Positions 8,925-19,090 of a stretch of DNA of 64,000 nt are shown here, piece after piece. The stretch lies in the NCBI GenBank assembly GCA_002295885.1, contig DBGM01000023.1, positions 8,558 through 72,557 of the forward strand. The letters are read 5' to 3'. Source of the stretch: Phycisphaerales bacterium UBA854 (GTDB lineage Bacteria > Planctomycetota > Phycisphaerae > Phycisphaerales > SM1A02). Below the pieces are notes generated by a model. It was not told the DNA's origin and did not search any database. It saw nothing but the letters and a program-made list of their open reading frames with translations. The first letter of the stretch is position 1, and the number at the start of each line of letters is the position of its first letter. The position numbers were made by a program, and so were the translations under genes.

Positions 8925-10343
8925 TCAGGCGGACGGGGCGGTTTCGGTGGTGGTCGAGCACCCGGCCCGATTCCAGGCCGTCATCCCTCCGAGCTGGTCG
9001 ATGATTCCGGTAGCGCCGGCCCGTTCCAGCAGGGCGGCCGCGATCGCGGACCGGTAGCCTCCGTTGCAGACCGTGACCACCGGGTCGCCGCCGACGAAAC
9101 GGTCGACCTGCCGGGGCAGTTCGGGCAGGGGCACGTGGACCGCCCCGTCGATGTGTCCGTTGTTCCACTCCACATCGGTGCGGACGTCCAGGACGCACAG
9201 CGGTTCGCCGGCGTCGAGTCGCTCCTGGAGTTCGGTGGAGGGGATCACCTCGTGCCGTGCCGTCTCCAGTCCGGAGTCAATCCAGCCCTGTACGCCTCCG
9301 GTCAGATGGCCCGCGATCCGATCCAGTCCGACCCGGACCAGGCCCCGCACGGCGGCTTCGACGTTTCGATCGGAGTTGCCGGCAAGGATGATGGGGGTGT
9401 CCGCATCGAGCATCCAGGCCGACCACATCGAGAAGTTCTTGCCGAGACCGATGCAGACGGAGCCCGGGACGTGGCCGCGTCCGAAGTCGGTCTGCGACCG
9501 CAGATCCAGCACCACATGCCCCTGTCCCATGAGTCGTCCGGCGTCCTCCGGAGTGATCGACGGGCCGGCGGAGATCGGTCCCAGGGTCGCGGGGCCGCGG
9601 CTGTTGAGCACCTTCATCCGGGTGTAGTAATCCGGACGGGGGGGGAGGTTGGCAAGCATCCGCTGCACGAACTGGTCCTGGTCCAGGGTCGGATCGAGCA
9701 TCGGGTTCGTGAGGCGTTCGTAGCCGAGCGTCGACATCGGCCGGCCGCTCATTCCGGCGCCGCACATGGATCCGGCCCCGTGTCCGGGATGGATCTCCAG
9801 GGAATCCGGAAGCGACGCCAGTGAGGCGACGCTCTGGTGCAGTTGTCGGGCCAGTGCGTCGGTGGCGTCCGCTCCCAGCAGATCGGGTCGTCCCAACGAG
9901 CCCACGAAGAGGAAGTCTCCGCTGAGCATCGCCATGGGGGTGCCGGGGCTGCGATGGACATCGAAGACCAGCCAGCTCAGATGCTCCGGGGTGTGTCCGG
10001 GGGTGTGCATGGCCTGCAGCCGCACTCCTCCGAGTTCGATCTCATCGCCGTGCTGCACCGGGGTGTGCGGATAGCCGACTTCGAACTGCTCTCCGCGGTC
10101 GTAGGCGGACAGACGCAGGGTGGCACCGGTTCGTTCGGCAAGTTCCCGTGCCCCGGAGGCGTAGTCGGCGTGGATGTGCGTCTCCAGGACCTCCGTGATC
10201 TCGACGCCATGGGAACGGGCGAAGTCCAGGTACACGTCGATGTCGCGCATCGGGTCGACGATGGCGATCCGCTTGGCGCCCTGGCAGCCGACCGCGTAGG
10301 CGTACTGGGAGAGGCCAGGTTCGGTGATTCGCTCGAAGATCAT
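8925..10343 (-). CDS. MBL-fold hydrolase fused to two rhodanese domains
   Basis: 472 residues. The metallo-beta-lactamase domain (about 1-240) has the THIHADYASG metal site, HTPGHTPEHLSW, LSGDFLFVGSLGRPD and IHPGHGAGSMCG, as in persulfide dioxygenase/ETHE1-like enzymes. Two rhodanese domains follow. The second keeps its active-site cysteine (VVTVCNGGYRSA). The first has PIILAGNSDRN at that position and lacks it. A role in sulfane-sulfur or glutathione persulfide metabolism is inferred. The start at 10343 (MIFERI) was chosen because AAGGA is correctly spaced for it. An in-frame ATG at 10352 sits directly on that AAGGA. Confidence 0.85.
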   Translation of the reverse strand: MIFERITEPGLSQYAYAVGCQGAKRIAIVDPMRDIDVYLDFARSHGVEITEVLETHIHADYASGARELAERTGATLRLSAYDRGEQFEVGYPHTPVQHGDEIELGGVRLQAMHTPGHTPEHLSWLVFDVHRSPGTPMAMLSGDFLFVGSLGRPDLLGADATDALARQLHQSVASLASLPDSLEIHPGHGAGSMCGAGMSGRPMSTLGYERLTNPMLDPTLDQDQFVQRMLANLPPRPDYYTRMKVLNSRGPATLGPISAGPSITPEDAGRLMGQGHVVLDLRSQTDFGRGHVPGSVCIGLGKNFSMWSAWMLDADTPIILAGNSDRNVEAAVRGLVRVGLDRIAGHLTGGVQGWIDSGLETARHEVIPSTELQERLDAGEPLCVLDVRTDVEWNNGHIDGAVHVPLPELPRQVDRFVGGDPVVTVCNGGYRSAIAAALLERAGATGIIDQLGGMTAWNRAGCSTTTETAPSA

Positions 10344-10434
10344 CTCATCCATTCCTTGCTGCGGGTTGAACCACTACAGGGTAGCCGGACGGGGGACCGC
10401 GGTCCGGGATACGGCATCCTGCTACCGTGTTGGC

Positions 10435-10739
10435 ATGGAATCCGACGCATCAGCTCCGGGACCCGAAGTCGAGGCGGCCATGGCCAGGTGGTCCCAGCTC
10501 CACGACTTCGCACGTCGCTCGCACGCCCTTTCCGGGCCGGGGGCGGTGCTCGTGGAGCGGCGGACGATCCTGGACGCGGGGGAGGAGGACGTGATTCCGA
10601 TGAACTACGTCGCCGCCCAGGACGTGCCCTCGGGCGACGACTTCCGCCCGCTGATGCTTCAGATCGATCCGGAGCGACAGCTCATGCTCATCCTCGGAGG
10701 GGACGGGCTCGATGAGACGGTGCTGGTGCTCGAGCGGAA

Positions 10740-10746
<7 letters not shown>
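10435..10746 (+). CDS. hypothetical protein, 103 aa
   Basis: A small acidic cytoplasmic protein of 103 residues, not recognised. It has no signal peptide or membrane segment. The C-terminal half (PLMLQIDPERQLMLILGGDG) looks like a small beta-rich fold. There is no Shine-Dalgarno sequence, but TGCTACCGT ends six bases before the ATG, which fits a leaderless transcript. Its end overlaps the convergent ahcY stop by 7 bases, and it is divergent from the MBL-rhodanese gene. Confidence 0.6.
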
Positions 10747-12245
<1,499 letters not shown>

Positions 12246-12271
12246 GGTGATATCTCCAGAGAGGTAAATCC

Positions 12272-12295
12272 ATCCATCTATTCGGATATATGGAT
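12272..12295 (-). promoter_or_regulatory. leader hairpin upstream of ahcY
   Basis: ATCCAT and ATGGAT flank TAT/ATA around a TCGG loop, with one C/T mismatch, 26 bases before the ahcY start. It is AT-rich, unlike its surroundings. I could not match it to the known SAH riboswitch. It may be a simple leader stem or, as an inverted repeat, an operator. Confidence 0.35.
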
Positions 12296-12408
12296 CATAT
12301 TCCGCGATTTTCTTCTGGTCAAACGTTCCAAGGCGAATATTTGCGAGGAAATCAGGGCTTGGGAATGGTTCCGGGACACTCTTGGGTTGTCCACAGCAGG
12401 AGTACCCT

Positions 12409-13203
12409 ATGGCAGCATTGCCAAGCAGTCCAATGCCCGATCCCGGCAAGACGGATGCCATGGGCTATTCCCGGACCAACTGGTCCATGATCATGGATGC
12501 CGTCTCGGCCGCGGAACCACGCTCCAACTCTGCGATGGATCGCCTCGTGCAGCGGTACTGGCCGGCCGTTTTCGCCTTCATCCGCAGCAGCGGCAAATCG
12601 GTCGATGAGGCCACGGATCTGACCCAGGGGTTCCTCTGCGACGTGCTGCTGGGCCGCAACCTGCTCCAGTCGGCCACGCCGGAACGCGGACGATTCCGCT
12701 CGCTGCTGCTGAAGTCCGTTTCGAACTACGTGCGTGAGCAGCACCGCCGCGCGACCCGCAAGAAGCGTGCTCCCAGTGGAGCCGACGGTCGACCCATGCC
12801 GTCGCCGCTCTCGTTGGATGCAGGGGAAGGAGCCTGGTCGGCGATCAGTCGTGACCAGGATCCCGAAGCCGCCTTTCATGCCCAATGGGCCGCCAGCCTG
12901 GTGCGTGAGGTTCTCGAAAAAGTTCGAATCGACTGCATGCGTCGCGGGCAGCAGGCGTATTGGGAGGTGTTCGCGCGTCGCGTGGTGCGTCCGAAACTCC
13001 ACGGAGAATCGCCGGAGCCCTACGAGCATCTCGTGGCCAACTGGGGGATCGCGGATGCCGCGCAGGCGGCCAACATGATGGTGACGGTCAAGCGCCGCTT
13101 CGCCAGAGCCCTTGTCGAGGAGGCGGAATCGACCGTGACGGATTCACTGGTGACCAAGTCGGAACTCGAGGATCTGCTCGACCTGCTGGTGCACGAGCGA
13201 TGA
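12409..13203 (+). CDS. planctomycete-type short sigma-70 family factor
   Basis: 264 residues. Region-2 features are clear: RTNWSMIMDA, MDRLVQRYWPAVFAFIRSSG, ATDLTQGFLCDVL, then ERGRFRSLLLKSVSNYVREQHRRATRKKR. This pattern (DLTQ, RGRFR.LLL, basic A-rKKR) is typical of the abundant short sigma factors of planctomycetes. Region 4 is hard to see, so promoter -35 recognition may be altered. The ATG at 12409 has AGGAG five bases upstream. The next gene overlaps the stop as ATGA, so the two are probably one operon. The target regulon is not predictable. Confidence 0.75.
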   Translation: MAALPSSPMPDPGKTDAMGYSRTNWSMIMDAVSAAEPRSNSAMDRLVQRYWPAVFAFIRSSGKSVDEATDLTQGFLCDVLLGRNLLQSATPERGRFRSLLLKSVSNYVREQHRRATRKKRAPSGADGRPMPSPLSLDAGEGAWSAISRDQDPEAAFHAQWAASLVREVLEKVRIDCMRRGQQAYWEVFARRVVRPKLHGESPEPYEHLVANWGIADAAQAANMMVTVKRRFARALVEEAESTVTDSLVTKSELEDLLDLLVHER

Positions 13204-13622
13204 TTCCGCGCTCCCGAAGCCAACTCGGCACCGCCCTTGGCTGGGCCGTGGAGACCGAATCGGATCCATCCATGGCGACGGCCGACTGGCTGGTCCAGGA
13301 CGCCTGCCCGCGGGCCGCCGGAATCTTCTCGCTCGTGAACGACCCCGACATCCCCGTCGAGGTCCTGATCCAGTTGAAGGACGCCTTCAAGGCCTGGCGG
13401 GTCATGGGTGAGAACGCCCGGGACCGAAGAATGGCCGCGTACTGCTACGCCCTCGTCATCGCCGCGGGTCTGGTGCACGCCGGTCGGCGGATCAGCACCC
13501 AGTCCGACGGTGCCCTGCTTCGCAGCTTCCAGGCCATCCGAATGGACAAGACCTGTGCCGACCACGTCCGGGGCCTCATCGACCGGGCCATTCGAATGCT
13601 GAACGCTCCGACGACGGACTGA
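13200..13622 (+). CDS. hypothetical protein coupled to the sigma factor
   Basis: 140 residues, not recognised. Mainly helical, no membrane segment or signal peptide. It starts within the sigma factor stop (ATGA), the arrangement often seen for a regulator or anti-sigma partner, but no known anti-sigma motif (for example HxxxCxxC) is visible. The middle segment FSLVNDPDIPVEVLIQLKDAFKAW is the most distinctive part. Function unknown. Confidence 0.65.
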   Translation: MIPRSRSQLGTALGWAVETESDPSMATADWLVQDACPRAAGIFSLVNDPDIPVEVLIQLKDAFKAWRVMGENARDRRMAAYCYALVIAAGLVHAGRRISTQSDGALLRSFQAIRMDKTCADHVRGLIDRAIRMLNAPTTD

Positions 13623-13727
13623 GCCGTCTCCGCACCGGGTCGGGGTCCACTCGCTAAGATGAGGACCTTGAGTGCGGGACCACGTCGGTTTCGCAGTGCG
13701 ACCCTCTTGTTGCAGGCAGGTTCACCC

Positions 13728-14147
13728 GTGAGCAAGTCATTCCAGTGCACGATCATCACTCCCGAGGCCTCCGTCTTCGACGGCGAAGTCACGTACGCCC
13801 GCTTCCCCGCGTGGGACGGCCAGTACGGCATGATGGCCGGCCTGTCACCGCTGCTGTCGAGCCTTGCTCCCGGTGCGTTGCGACTCGACGAGGCGTCGGG
13901 CAGCCGTTGGTTCCTGGTCGAAGGCGGATTCGCCCACGTCGTGGGAGACCGGCTCACCATTCTGGCCGAGGCGGTGACGCCCGCCGAGGAACTCGACGTC
14001 GCGGAAGCGGAGGCCGCCTTCGCCGAACTGCGCTCCGCGCAGCCGACGGACGACATGGACATGGATGAACTCAACCGTCAGCGGCAGATTGCCCGGGACC
14101 GGGTGCATCTGTCCCGACGCAACGCCGGCTTCACGACCGGGGTCTGA
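13728..14147 (+). CDS. atpC: ATP synthase epsilon subunit (stand-alone)
   Basis: 139 residues, the usual size of F1 epsilon. It opens with KSFQCTIITPEASVFDGEVTYARFPAWDGQYGMMAGLSPLL and later FLVEGGFAHVVGDRLTILAEAV, the N-terminal beta-sandwich of AtpC, followed by a helical hairpin. Epsilon links rotor and catalytic head and can inhibit ATP hydrolysis. The GTG at 13728 follows AGGCAGG. A TAAGAT box at 13655 suggests its own promoter. No other ATP synthase gene is adjacent, which is unusual because atpC normally follows atpD. Confidence 0.87.
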   Translation: MSKSFQCTIITPEASVFDGEVTYARFPAWDGQYGMMAGLSPLLSSLAPGALRLDEASGSRWFLVEGGFAHVVGDRLTILAEAVTPAEELDVAEAEAAFAELRSAQPTDDMDMDELNRQRQIARDRVHLSRRNAGFTTGV

Positions 14148-14192
14148 TCTCCGCGGCGCGATGCCGCCCTCACTTTGGACGGAGGATCCGTC

Positions 14193-14861
14193 ATGGCCGA
14201 TACGAGCGCGTCTGCCTCCAATGCGGAGCTCGACCACTGCGATCTGACGCCTGCGCAGCGGATCGAAGCGGTGTTGATGACGGTCGACCGTCCGCTCGGC
14301 GACCGTGCGCTGGCGGAAGCCGCCGGAGTCGACGGGGTCGAGCTCGCGATCTCCGAACTCAACGATTCCTACGAATCCACGGGACGAACCTTCCGCATCG
14401 TGCGGGTGGCCAGCGGATGGCAGGTGATGACCATGCCGGAGTCGGCCCCGGTCCTCTCGCGGCTGCACGCCCAGCGGCAGCAGACCCATCTCACCCCGGC
14501 CGCGATGGAGACGCTCTCGATCATCGCCTACCGCCAGCCGGTGATGCGGGCCGAGATCGAGGCGATCCGAGGCGTGGCCTGCGGCGAGGTCCTGCGGGGG
14601 CTCCTCGAGCGTCGCATGGTCCGCATCGCGGGACGGGCCGAGGAACTGGGCCGTCCCATGCTGTACGGGACGACCAAGGACTTCCTGCGGGTGTTCGGGC
14701 TCTCCGGCATCGACGATCTGCCGGAGGTCGAAGGCCTCCGGCGCAAGCCGACCCGTCGGCCCGCTGCTTCGGACGAAGGGTCCGACGATGCCGCGGCGTC
14801 GCCTCCCGCCGAGGATGCGCCGCCGGCCGACACGGATGCCTCGACGGACGAAGGGGACTGA
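14193..14861 (+). CDS. scpB: segregation and condensation protein B
   Basis: 222 residues. ScpB is the winged-helix partner of ScpA-SMC in chromosome condensation. The family blocks are present: QRIEAVLMTVDRPLGDRALAEAAG, TFRIVRVASGWQVMT, LTPAAMETLSIIAYRQPVMRAEIEAIRGV and GRPMLYGTTKDFLRVFGLS. The C-terminal tail after about residue 185 is low-complexity and acidic. GGAGGA precedes the ATG. No scpA is next to it. Confidence 0.93.
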   Translation: MADTSASASNAELDHCDLTPAQRIEAVLMTVDRPLGDRALAEAAGVDGVELAISELNDSYESTGRTFRIVRVASGWQVMTMPESAPVLSRLHAQRQQTHLTPAAMETLSIIAYRQPVMRAEIEAIRGVACGEVLRGLLERRMVRIAGRAEELGRPMLYGTTKDFLRVFGLSGIDDLPEVEGLRRKPTRRPAASDEGSDDAAASPPAEDAPPADTDASTDEGD

Positions 14862-14879
14862 GTTCCCCCGGGTGGTGCC

Positions 14880-16043
14880 ATGGCTCGACAGCTGCTTCCG
14901 GTCAACGCGCCGATCACCTTTCTGCTGCTGCTCTTCCTGCTGGCGCCCGCCGCCCTGCTGCAGGGCAACAACGTCATCTTCTGGATGCTGGCGGTGCTGG
15001 TCGCCTCGGTCGGACTGTCGATCCTCGGCAGTCGATTCATGATCCGCGGTCTGTCCGTCCGCCGGCAGCTTCCGGATCACGGCCGGGCCGGCGAGCCGCT
15101 GGTGGTGGGCTACGCCGTCACGCGCCGTCGGCGGTCCATTCCCTGCTTCGGGCTCTTCATCGACGAGGACCGCGATCGGGAGCAGCCGGGGTTGGACCTC
15201 GAGCATGCCCGGGGATGGATCCTGCACGTGGGCGCCGGGGAGACCGTGCACGGTCAGGGAATCATCATTCCATCCTCACGCGGGCGACTGGAGTTCGACC
15301 GATTCCTGGTGCGTACCAGCTTTCCGTTCGGATTGATCCGGCGGGCCCGGGCCTTCAGCCAGCCGCAGCACCTGCTCGTCTATCCGCAGGTGCACGAGCT
15401 GCAGGATCGCGTGCTCGAGTCGCTGTCGCCCCGGGGGCCGGACGGACGCCGGACCGTCGACCAGAAGGGGCAGGGCGACGACTACTTCGGGGTCAAGCAG
15501 CTGCGTACCGGTGACAGCATCCGCGACATCGCGTGGAAGCTGTCCGCCCACCGCGACGAACTCCTCGGGATCGAACGGTCCAGTCCGTCGCCGCCCCGGG
15601 TCCGGGTGGTCCTCGACCTGTCGACGCCCACCGGGATGCTCCAGGTGGATGACGCGGAATCCGTCACCGCTCGAATGCTCGAGGAGCAGTCCATCAGTCT
15701 GGCCGCGTCGCTGGTCGCGGCGGCCGTCGATCGCGAACTCGAGGTCGCGGTGACCGTGCTCGGGCACACCGGACCCTCGCTGCCGTTCCGCGCGGGCATC
15801 TGGCACGTGCATCGGATCATGACCATGCTCGCGGGCATCGATCTGGACGCGGACCGCACCGCCGTGTCAGGGCCCGTCTCGGACATGGAGCACGCGGGAC
15901 TGATCGTGATCCGGCCGGATCGGGTGCGACCGCTGAATGCCCGGCAGGACGCCTGGTACCTGACCGGTCGCCAGCTCCCCGAACTCGTTCGGGAATCCGC
16001 GTCGGCCCCGCCTCGGGAGCCGCGTCAGGACGATGCCGCATGA
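14880..16043 (+). CDS. DUF58 domain membrane protein
   Basis: 387 residues. Two N-terminal transmembrane segments (about 10-30 and 35-52) precede a DUF58 domain with its hallmark GDDYFGVKQLRTGDSIRDIAWKLSA. DUF58 proteins usually sit with a MoxR ATPase and transglutaminases. Here the transglutaminase gene follows with an ATGA overlap, but no MoxR is nearby. The role is unknown; a link with envelope protein maturation is inferred from the pairing. Confidence 0.85.
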   Translation: MARQLLPVNAPITFLLLLFLLAPAALLQGNNVIFWMLAVLVASVGLSILGSRFMIRGLSVRRQLPDHGRAGEPLVVGYAVTRRRRSIPCFGLFIDEDRDREQPGLDLEHARGWILHVGAGETVHGQGIIIPSSRGRLEFDRFLVRTSFPFGLIRRARAFSQPQHLLVYPQVHELQDRVLESLSPRGPDGRRTVDQKGQGDDYFGVKQLRTGDSIRDIAWKLSAHRDELLGIERSSPSPPRVRVVLDLSTPTGMLQVDDAESVTARMLEEQSISLAASLVAAAVDRELEVAVTVLGHTGPSLPFRAGIWHVHRIMTMLAGIDLDADRTAVSGPVSDMEHAGLIVIRPDRVRPLNARQDAWYLTGRQLPELVRESASAPPREPRQDDAA

Positions 16044-18280
16044 AGCTCGACCGCCTCTATCCGCGTCTCTCCTTCCTTCTCGTGTTCACCGCGATCGTGG
16101 CCCACTGCATGGCGCAGCAGGAGCTGCTGCTCGTGCTCGTGGCCGGCGCGCTCACCGTGGCCAGCCGTTCCGTCTGCGAGGGACCGCGGGGTCGGGTGCT
16201 GCCCCGGCCGTGGTCCCTGTTCCTGACCTGCGTCGCCCTGATCTGGGCCGTGCTCTCGATCGTGCGCGAGCCGGGGGCCGCGATCCAGTGCATCGGAACG
16301 TTCGTGGTGTGGCTCACCCTGATCAAGGTCTACGAGCGGCGGTCGATCGAGAACGAGGCCGAACGCCTCATTCTCAGCCTGCTGCTGATGGTGCTTGCGG
16401 CGCTGGTCTCGATCGATCTCCTCTTCGGACTGCTGCTCGTTGCGTGGACGGCGCTCGCCATCACCGTGCTGCTGCTCTTCCAGCTGTACCACGGCCAGGA
16501 ACTGGTGCGGATGCAGTTGGGGCAGGTGGTGGACCAGACCACGCCGGTGGATCTGCCCCGACGGCCCGTGATGGGGCCCCGCGTCCGACGGGACTTCCGG
16601 CGGATCACCCTGGGGCTGCTCGGGGTCGGACTCGCCGCCAGCATCGCACTGTTCATCTCCGTGCCGCGTTCGTTGACGACGACCTTCGCCCAGGGCACCG
16701 GGCAGGCCGATACCGCGGTGTCGGGCTTCACCGATCGCGTCGACCTCGGGGGGGACACCCGCATCACCCTGTCCGAGGAGCAGATCATGTCGGTCGGTCT
16801 GCAGTCCTGGGACGGTTCGTTCGTCCAGCTGCCCGAACCGCTTCGTCTCCGCGGCTCGGTGCTCGACCGGGTGGTGGGCGAAGGCATCTGGGAATCGGGG
16901 GACCAGCGGGCGGATTGGGAGTACGAGACCGAACCCGACACCTGGCAGCTGCTCGAACTCTCCAGCGCCCGGTCGCGACCGGGGCCCGAGGAGACGATCC
17001 TGCAGATCTTCGACCTGCAGTCGCCGCTGGACACGCTGTTCTCCATGTCGCTGCCGATCGAGATCCGCACGCCCAATCGCGTGGGGCTCGAGTTCAACCG
17101 GAACACCGACACCCTCAGCGTCACCGGTGACCAGGCGCCGCTGCACTACGAGATTCGGGCCAAGCCGGGGCCGCCGACCGGGGTGATCTCGCGGCGGGGG
17201 TGGTACCGCTACCAGAACCCCGTGGTCCGGGACGTCGCGCAGGAGGTGCTCCGGCAGGCCGAGATTCCGTTGCGCCGCCCGCGCACGCCCGCCGAGGCCT
17301 CGCAGTGGAACCAGCGGGCGGCCCGCGCCTTCGAGGCGTTTCTGACCTCCCGCGTCTTCCGCTACACACTCGAACTCGATCGGCTGCAGCGTCCGCCCTC
17401 GGCGGACGGACTCGATCCCGTGGAACGGTTCCTGCTGGTGGACCGCGCCGGGCACTGCGAGTACTTCGCGGCGGCGTTCGTGGCCCTCTGCCATGTGGTC
17501 GATGTGGACGCCCGCATGGTCACCGGATTCGTGACGGACCGCTACGACCCCCTGATCCAGCGCTACGTCGTGCTCATGTCCGACGCCCACGCCTGGGCGG
17601 AAGTCGAACTCGTTCCCGGTACGTGGACGACGTTCGACCCCACGCCGCCTGCGTGGACCCCGGTCGGTCGTCGGCAGCCGCCGAGTCTCGCCCAGCGGGC
17701 GAGCTGGATCTACGGCTGGTTCGAGCACGCCTGGCAGTCGAACGTGCTCGGGTACGACGTCCAGAAGCAGGTCGAGATCGTCGATGCCGTGCAGCCCTGG
17801 TGGCGGTCCTCCTCGCGATCGGTCTTCGGTCGCGTGGGCGACTTCCTGGTCTCGGTCAATCTTGCGTTCGGCTTCGGTCTCGGCGGCTACATCTGGATGG
17901 GGGTCGTGCTGCTCATCGTGGTGCTCTTCGTCGTGGCCTGGCGGCTGGCCCGCCGCCGGCATCGACGGGTGCTGGCCGCGGTCTCGCTGCCCCGTGGCTC
18001 CGCCCGGGCCGATCGGGACGTGGCCCGACGGTACGCCTTCTACGTCGACGGGCTGCATCGGCTGGCCGTGGCGGGCCTGGCCAAGCCGGCGTGGCAGTCG
18101 CCCTCGGAATTCACCGCCGAACTGTCTGCGACCCGCCCCGCCGTCGCGGCAGCGATGCGTGAGATCGTCGACCGGTTCTACGCCATGCGGTTCGGCGGCC
18201 ATCCGCCGCCGGCGGATCATGCGGAGGCGACCGGACGCGCCCTGCGCGAACTCGACGATGCCCTGGGTGCGGACGCATGA
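16040..18280 (+). CDS. TgpA-like transmembrane transglutaminase
   Basis: 746 residues. Several N-terminal transmembrane helices (first about 200 residues) are followed by an extracytoplasmic transglutaminase core. The catalytic triad is visible as Cys in GHCEYFAAAF, His in SDAHAWAEVEL and Asp in TTFDPTPPAW. One more transmembrane helix (about 615-640, GYIWMGVVLLIVVLFVVAW) and a C-terminal DUF4129-like helical domain complete it. The layout matches the TgpA/DUF3488 family. It overlaps the DUF58 gene and the methyltransferase gene by 4 bases each. Confidence 0.88.
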   Translation: MKLDRLYPRLSFLLVFTAIVAHCMAQQELLLVLVAGALTVASRSVCEGPRGRVLPRPWSLFLTCVALIWAVLSIVREPGAAIQCIGTFVVWLTLIKVYERRSIENEAERLILSLLLMVLAALVSIDLLFGLLLVAWTALAITVLLLFQLYHGQELVRMQLGQVVDQTTPVDLPRRPVMGPRVRRDFRRITLGLLGVGLAASIALFISVPRSLTTTFAQGTGQADTAVSGFTDRVDLGGDTRITLSEEQIMSVGLQSWDGSFVQLPEPLRLRGSVLDRVVGEGIWESGDQRADWEYETEPDTWQLLELSSARSRPGPEETILQIFDLQSPLDTLFSMSLPIEIRTPNRVGLEFNRNTDTLSVTGDQAPLHYEIRAKPGPPTGVISRRGWYRYQNPVVRDVAQEVLRQAEIPLRRPRTPAEASQWNQRAARAFEAFLTSRVFRYTLELDRLQRPPSADGLDPVERFLLVDRAGHCEYFAAAFVALCHVVDVDARMVTGFVTDRYDPLIQRYVVLMSDAHAWAEVELVPGTWTTFDPTPPAWTPVGRRQPPSLAQRASWIYGWFEHAWQSNVLGYDVQKQVEIVDAVQPWWRSSSRSVFGRVGDFLVSVNLAFGFGLGGYIWMGVVLLIVVLFVVAWRLARRRHRRVLAAVSLPRGSARADRDVARRYAFYVDGLHRLAVAGLAKPAWQSPSEFTAELSATRPAVAAAMREIVDRFYAMRFGGHPPPADHAEATGRALRELDDALGADA

Positions 18281-18984
18281 GCATCTGGCTCGGTGGTGAC
18301 GAACCGCACGAACCGGCCGTGGCCGGGCAGCAGGACGACTGGCTTCGCGGATGGGCCGAGCGGCCACGATCACGCGTCCTCGATCTGGGGTGCGGACACG
18401 GTCGGACCATGCTGACGCTCGCGGCGATGGGGCACGAGGTGATCGGGGTCGACCGTGACCAGGCGTGTCTGGCCGAGTGCCGAAGCCGCGCCGACGCACT
18501 CGGTGTCGACGTGCGGCTCGAATGCTTCGACTTCCTCACCGACGACTGGCCGGGCGCGGCAGCATCCTGCGATCTGATCTGCTGTCTGGGCAACACGTTC
18601 ATGCTCGTGGACACGGATGAGGCGGCGGTCGTCCTGCTGCGTCGATGCGCAGCCCGGCTCGCTCCGGACGGCGCCGTTGTGCTCGACGATCTGCCGGGGC
18701 TCTTCGTGTCCGAGGTGGAATCGGGAAACTGGCAGACGGGGCTGTCGGAGGACGGTTCGCTGCAGTTCATCTGGTCCGATCGCGACGACGTGTTCACCGT
18801 GCGCAGTGGGGGGGACGTGGACCCGGAGGGATGGACCCTCGGGGACGCGGACGTGCCGCTGCGGTTGTGGCGGCGGCCGGCCCTCGAGCGGGTGGCGGCG
18901 GAAGCCGGGTTATCGGTCGTCGAGGTGGATCCCGCCGCGGCGGTGCTGGTCATGCGTTCTGGGGGGCCTGTCCCGGCGGGGTGA
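18277..18984 (+). CDS. class I SAM-dependent methyltransferase
   Basis: 235 residues. A Rossmann-like methyltransferase with motif I VLDLGCGHGRTML, the acidic ribose-binding turn VIGVDRD, and motif post-II CDLICCLGNTF. The substrate is not identifiable. It is the last gene of the scpB-DUF58-transglutaminase run, joined by an ATGA overlap, so it may act on the same envelope-linked process. That is inferred from context only. Confidence 0.85.
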   Translation: MSIWLGGDEPHEPAVAGQQDDWLRGWAERPRSRVLDLGCGHGRTMLTLAAMGHEVIGVDRDQACLAECRSRADALGVDVRLECFDFLTDDWPGAAASCDLICCLGNTFMLVDTDEAAVVLLRRCAARLAPDGAVVLDDLPGLFVSEVESGNWQTGLSEDGSLQFIWSDRDDVFTVRSGGDVDPEGWTLGDADVPLRLWRRPALERVAAEAGLSVVEVDPAAAVLVMRSGGPVPAG

Positions 18985-19090
18985 ACGGCCAAACTCGCCC
19001 CGGACTGCACCGCATCGGCTTCAGAGTGCGATCCCGCGGGCCGATAGATCTCCCGGACCGCAGTTCTGCGGATGACCAGGGGAGACGGAC

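Noticed and set aside
12246..12408. SAH riboswitch upstream of ahcY
   Set aside because: I could not find the conserved core or pseudoknot pattern; only a short AT-rich hairpin is present.
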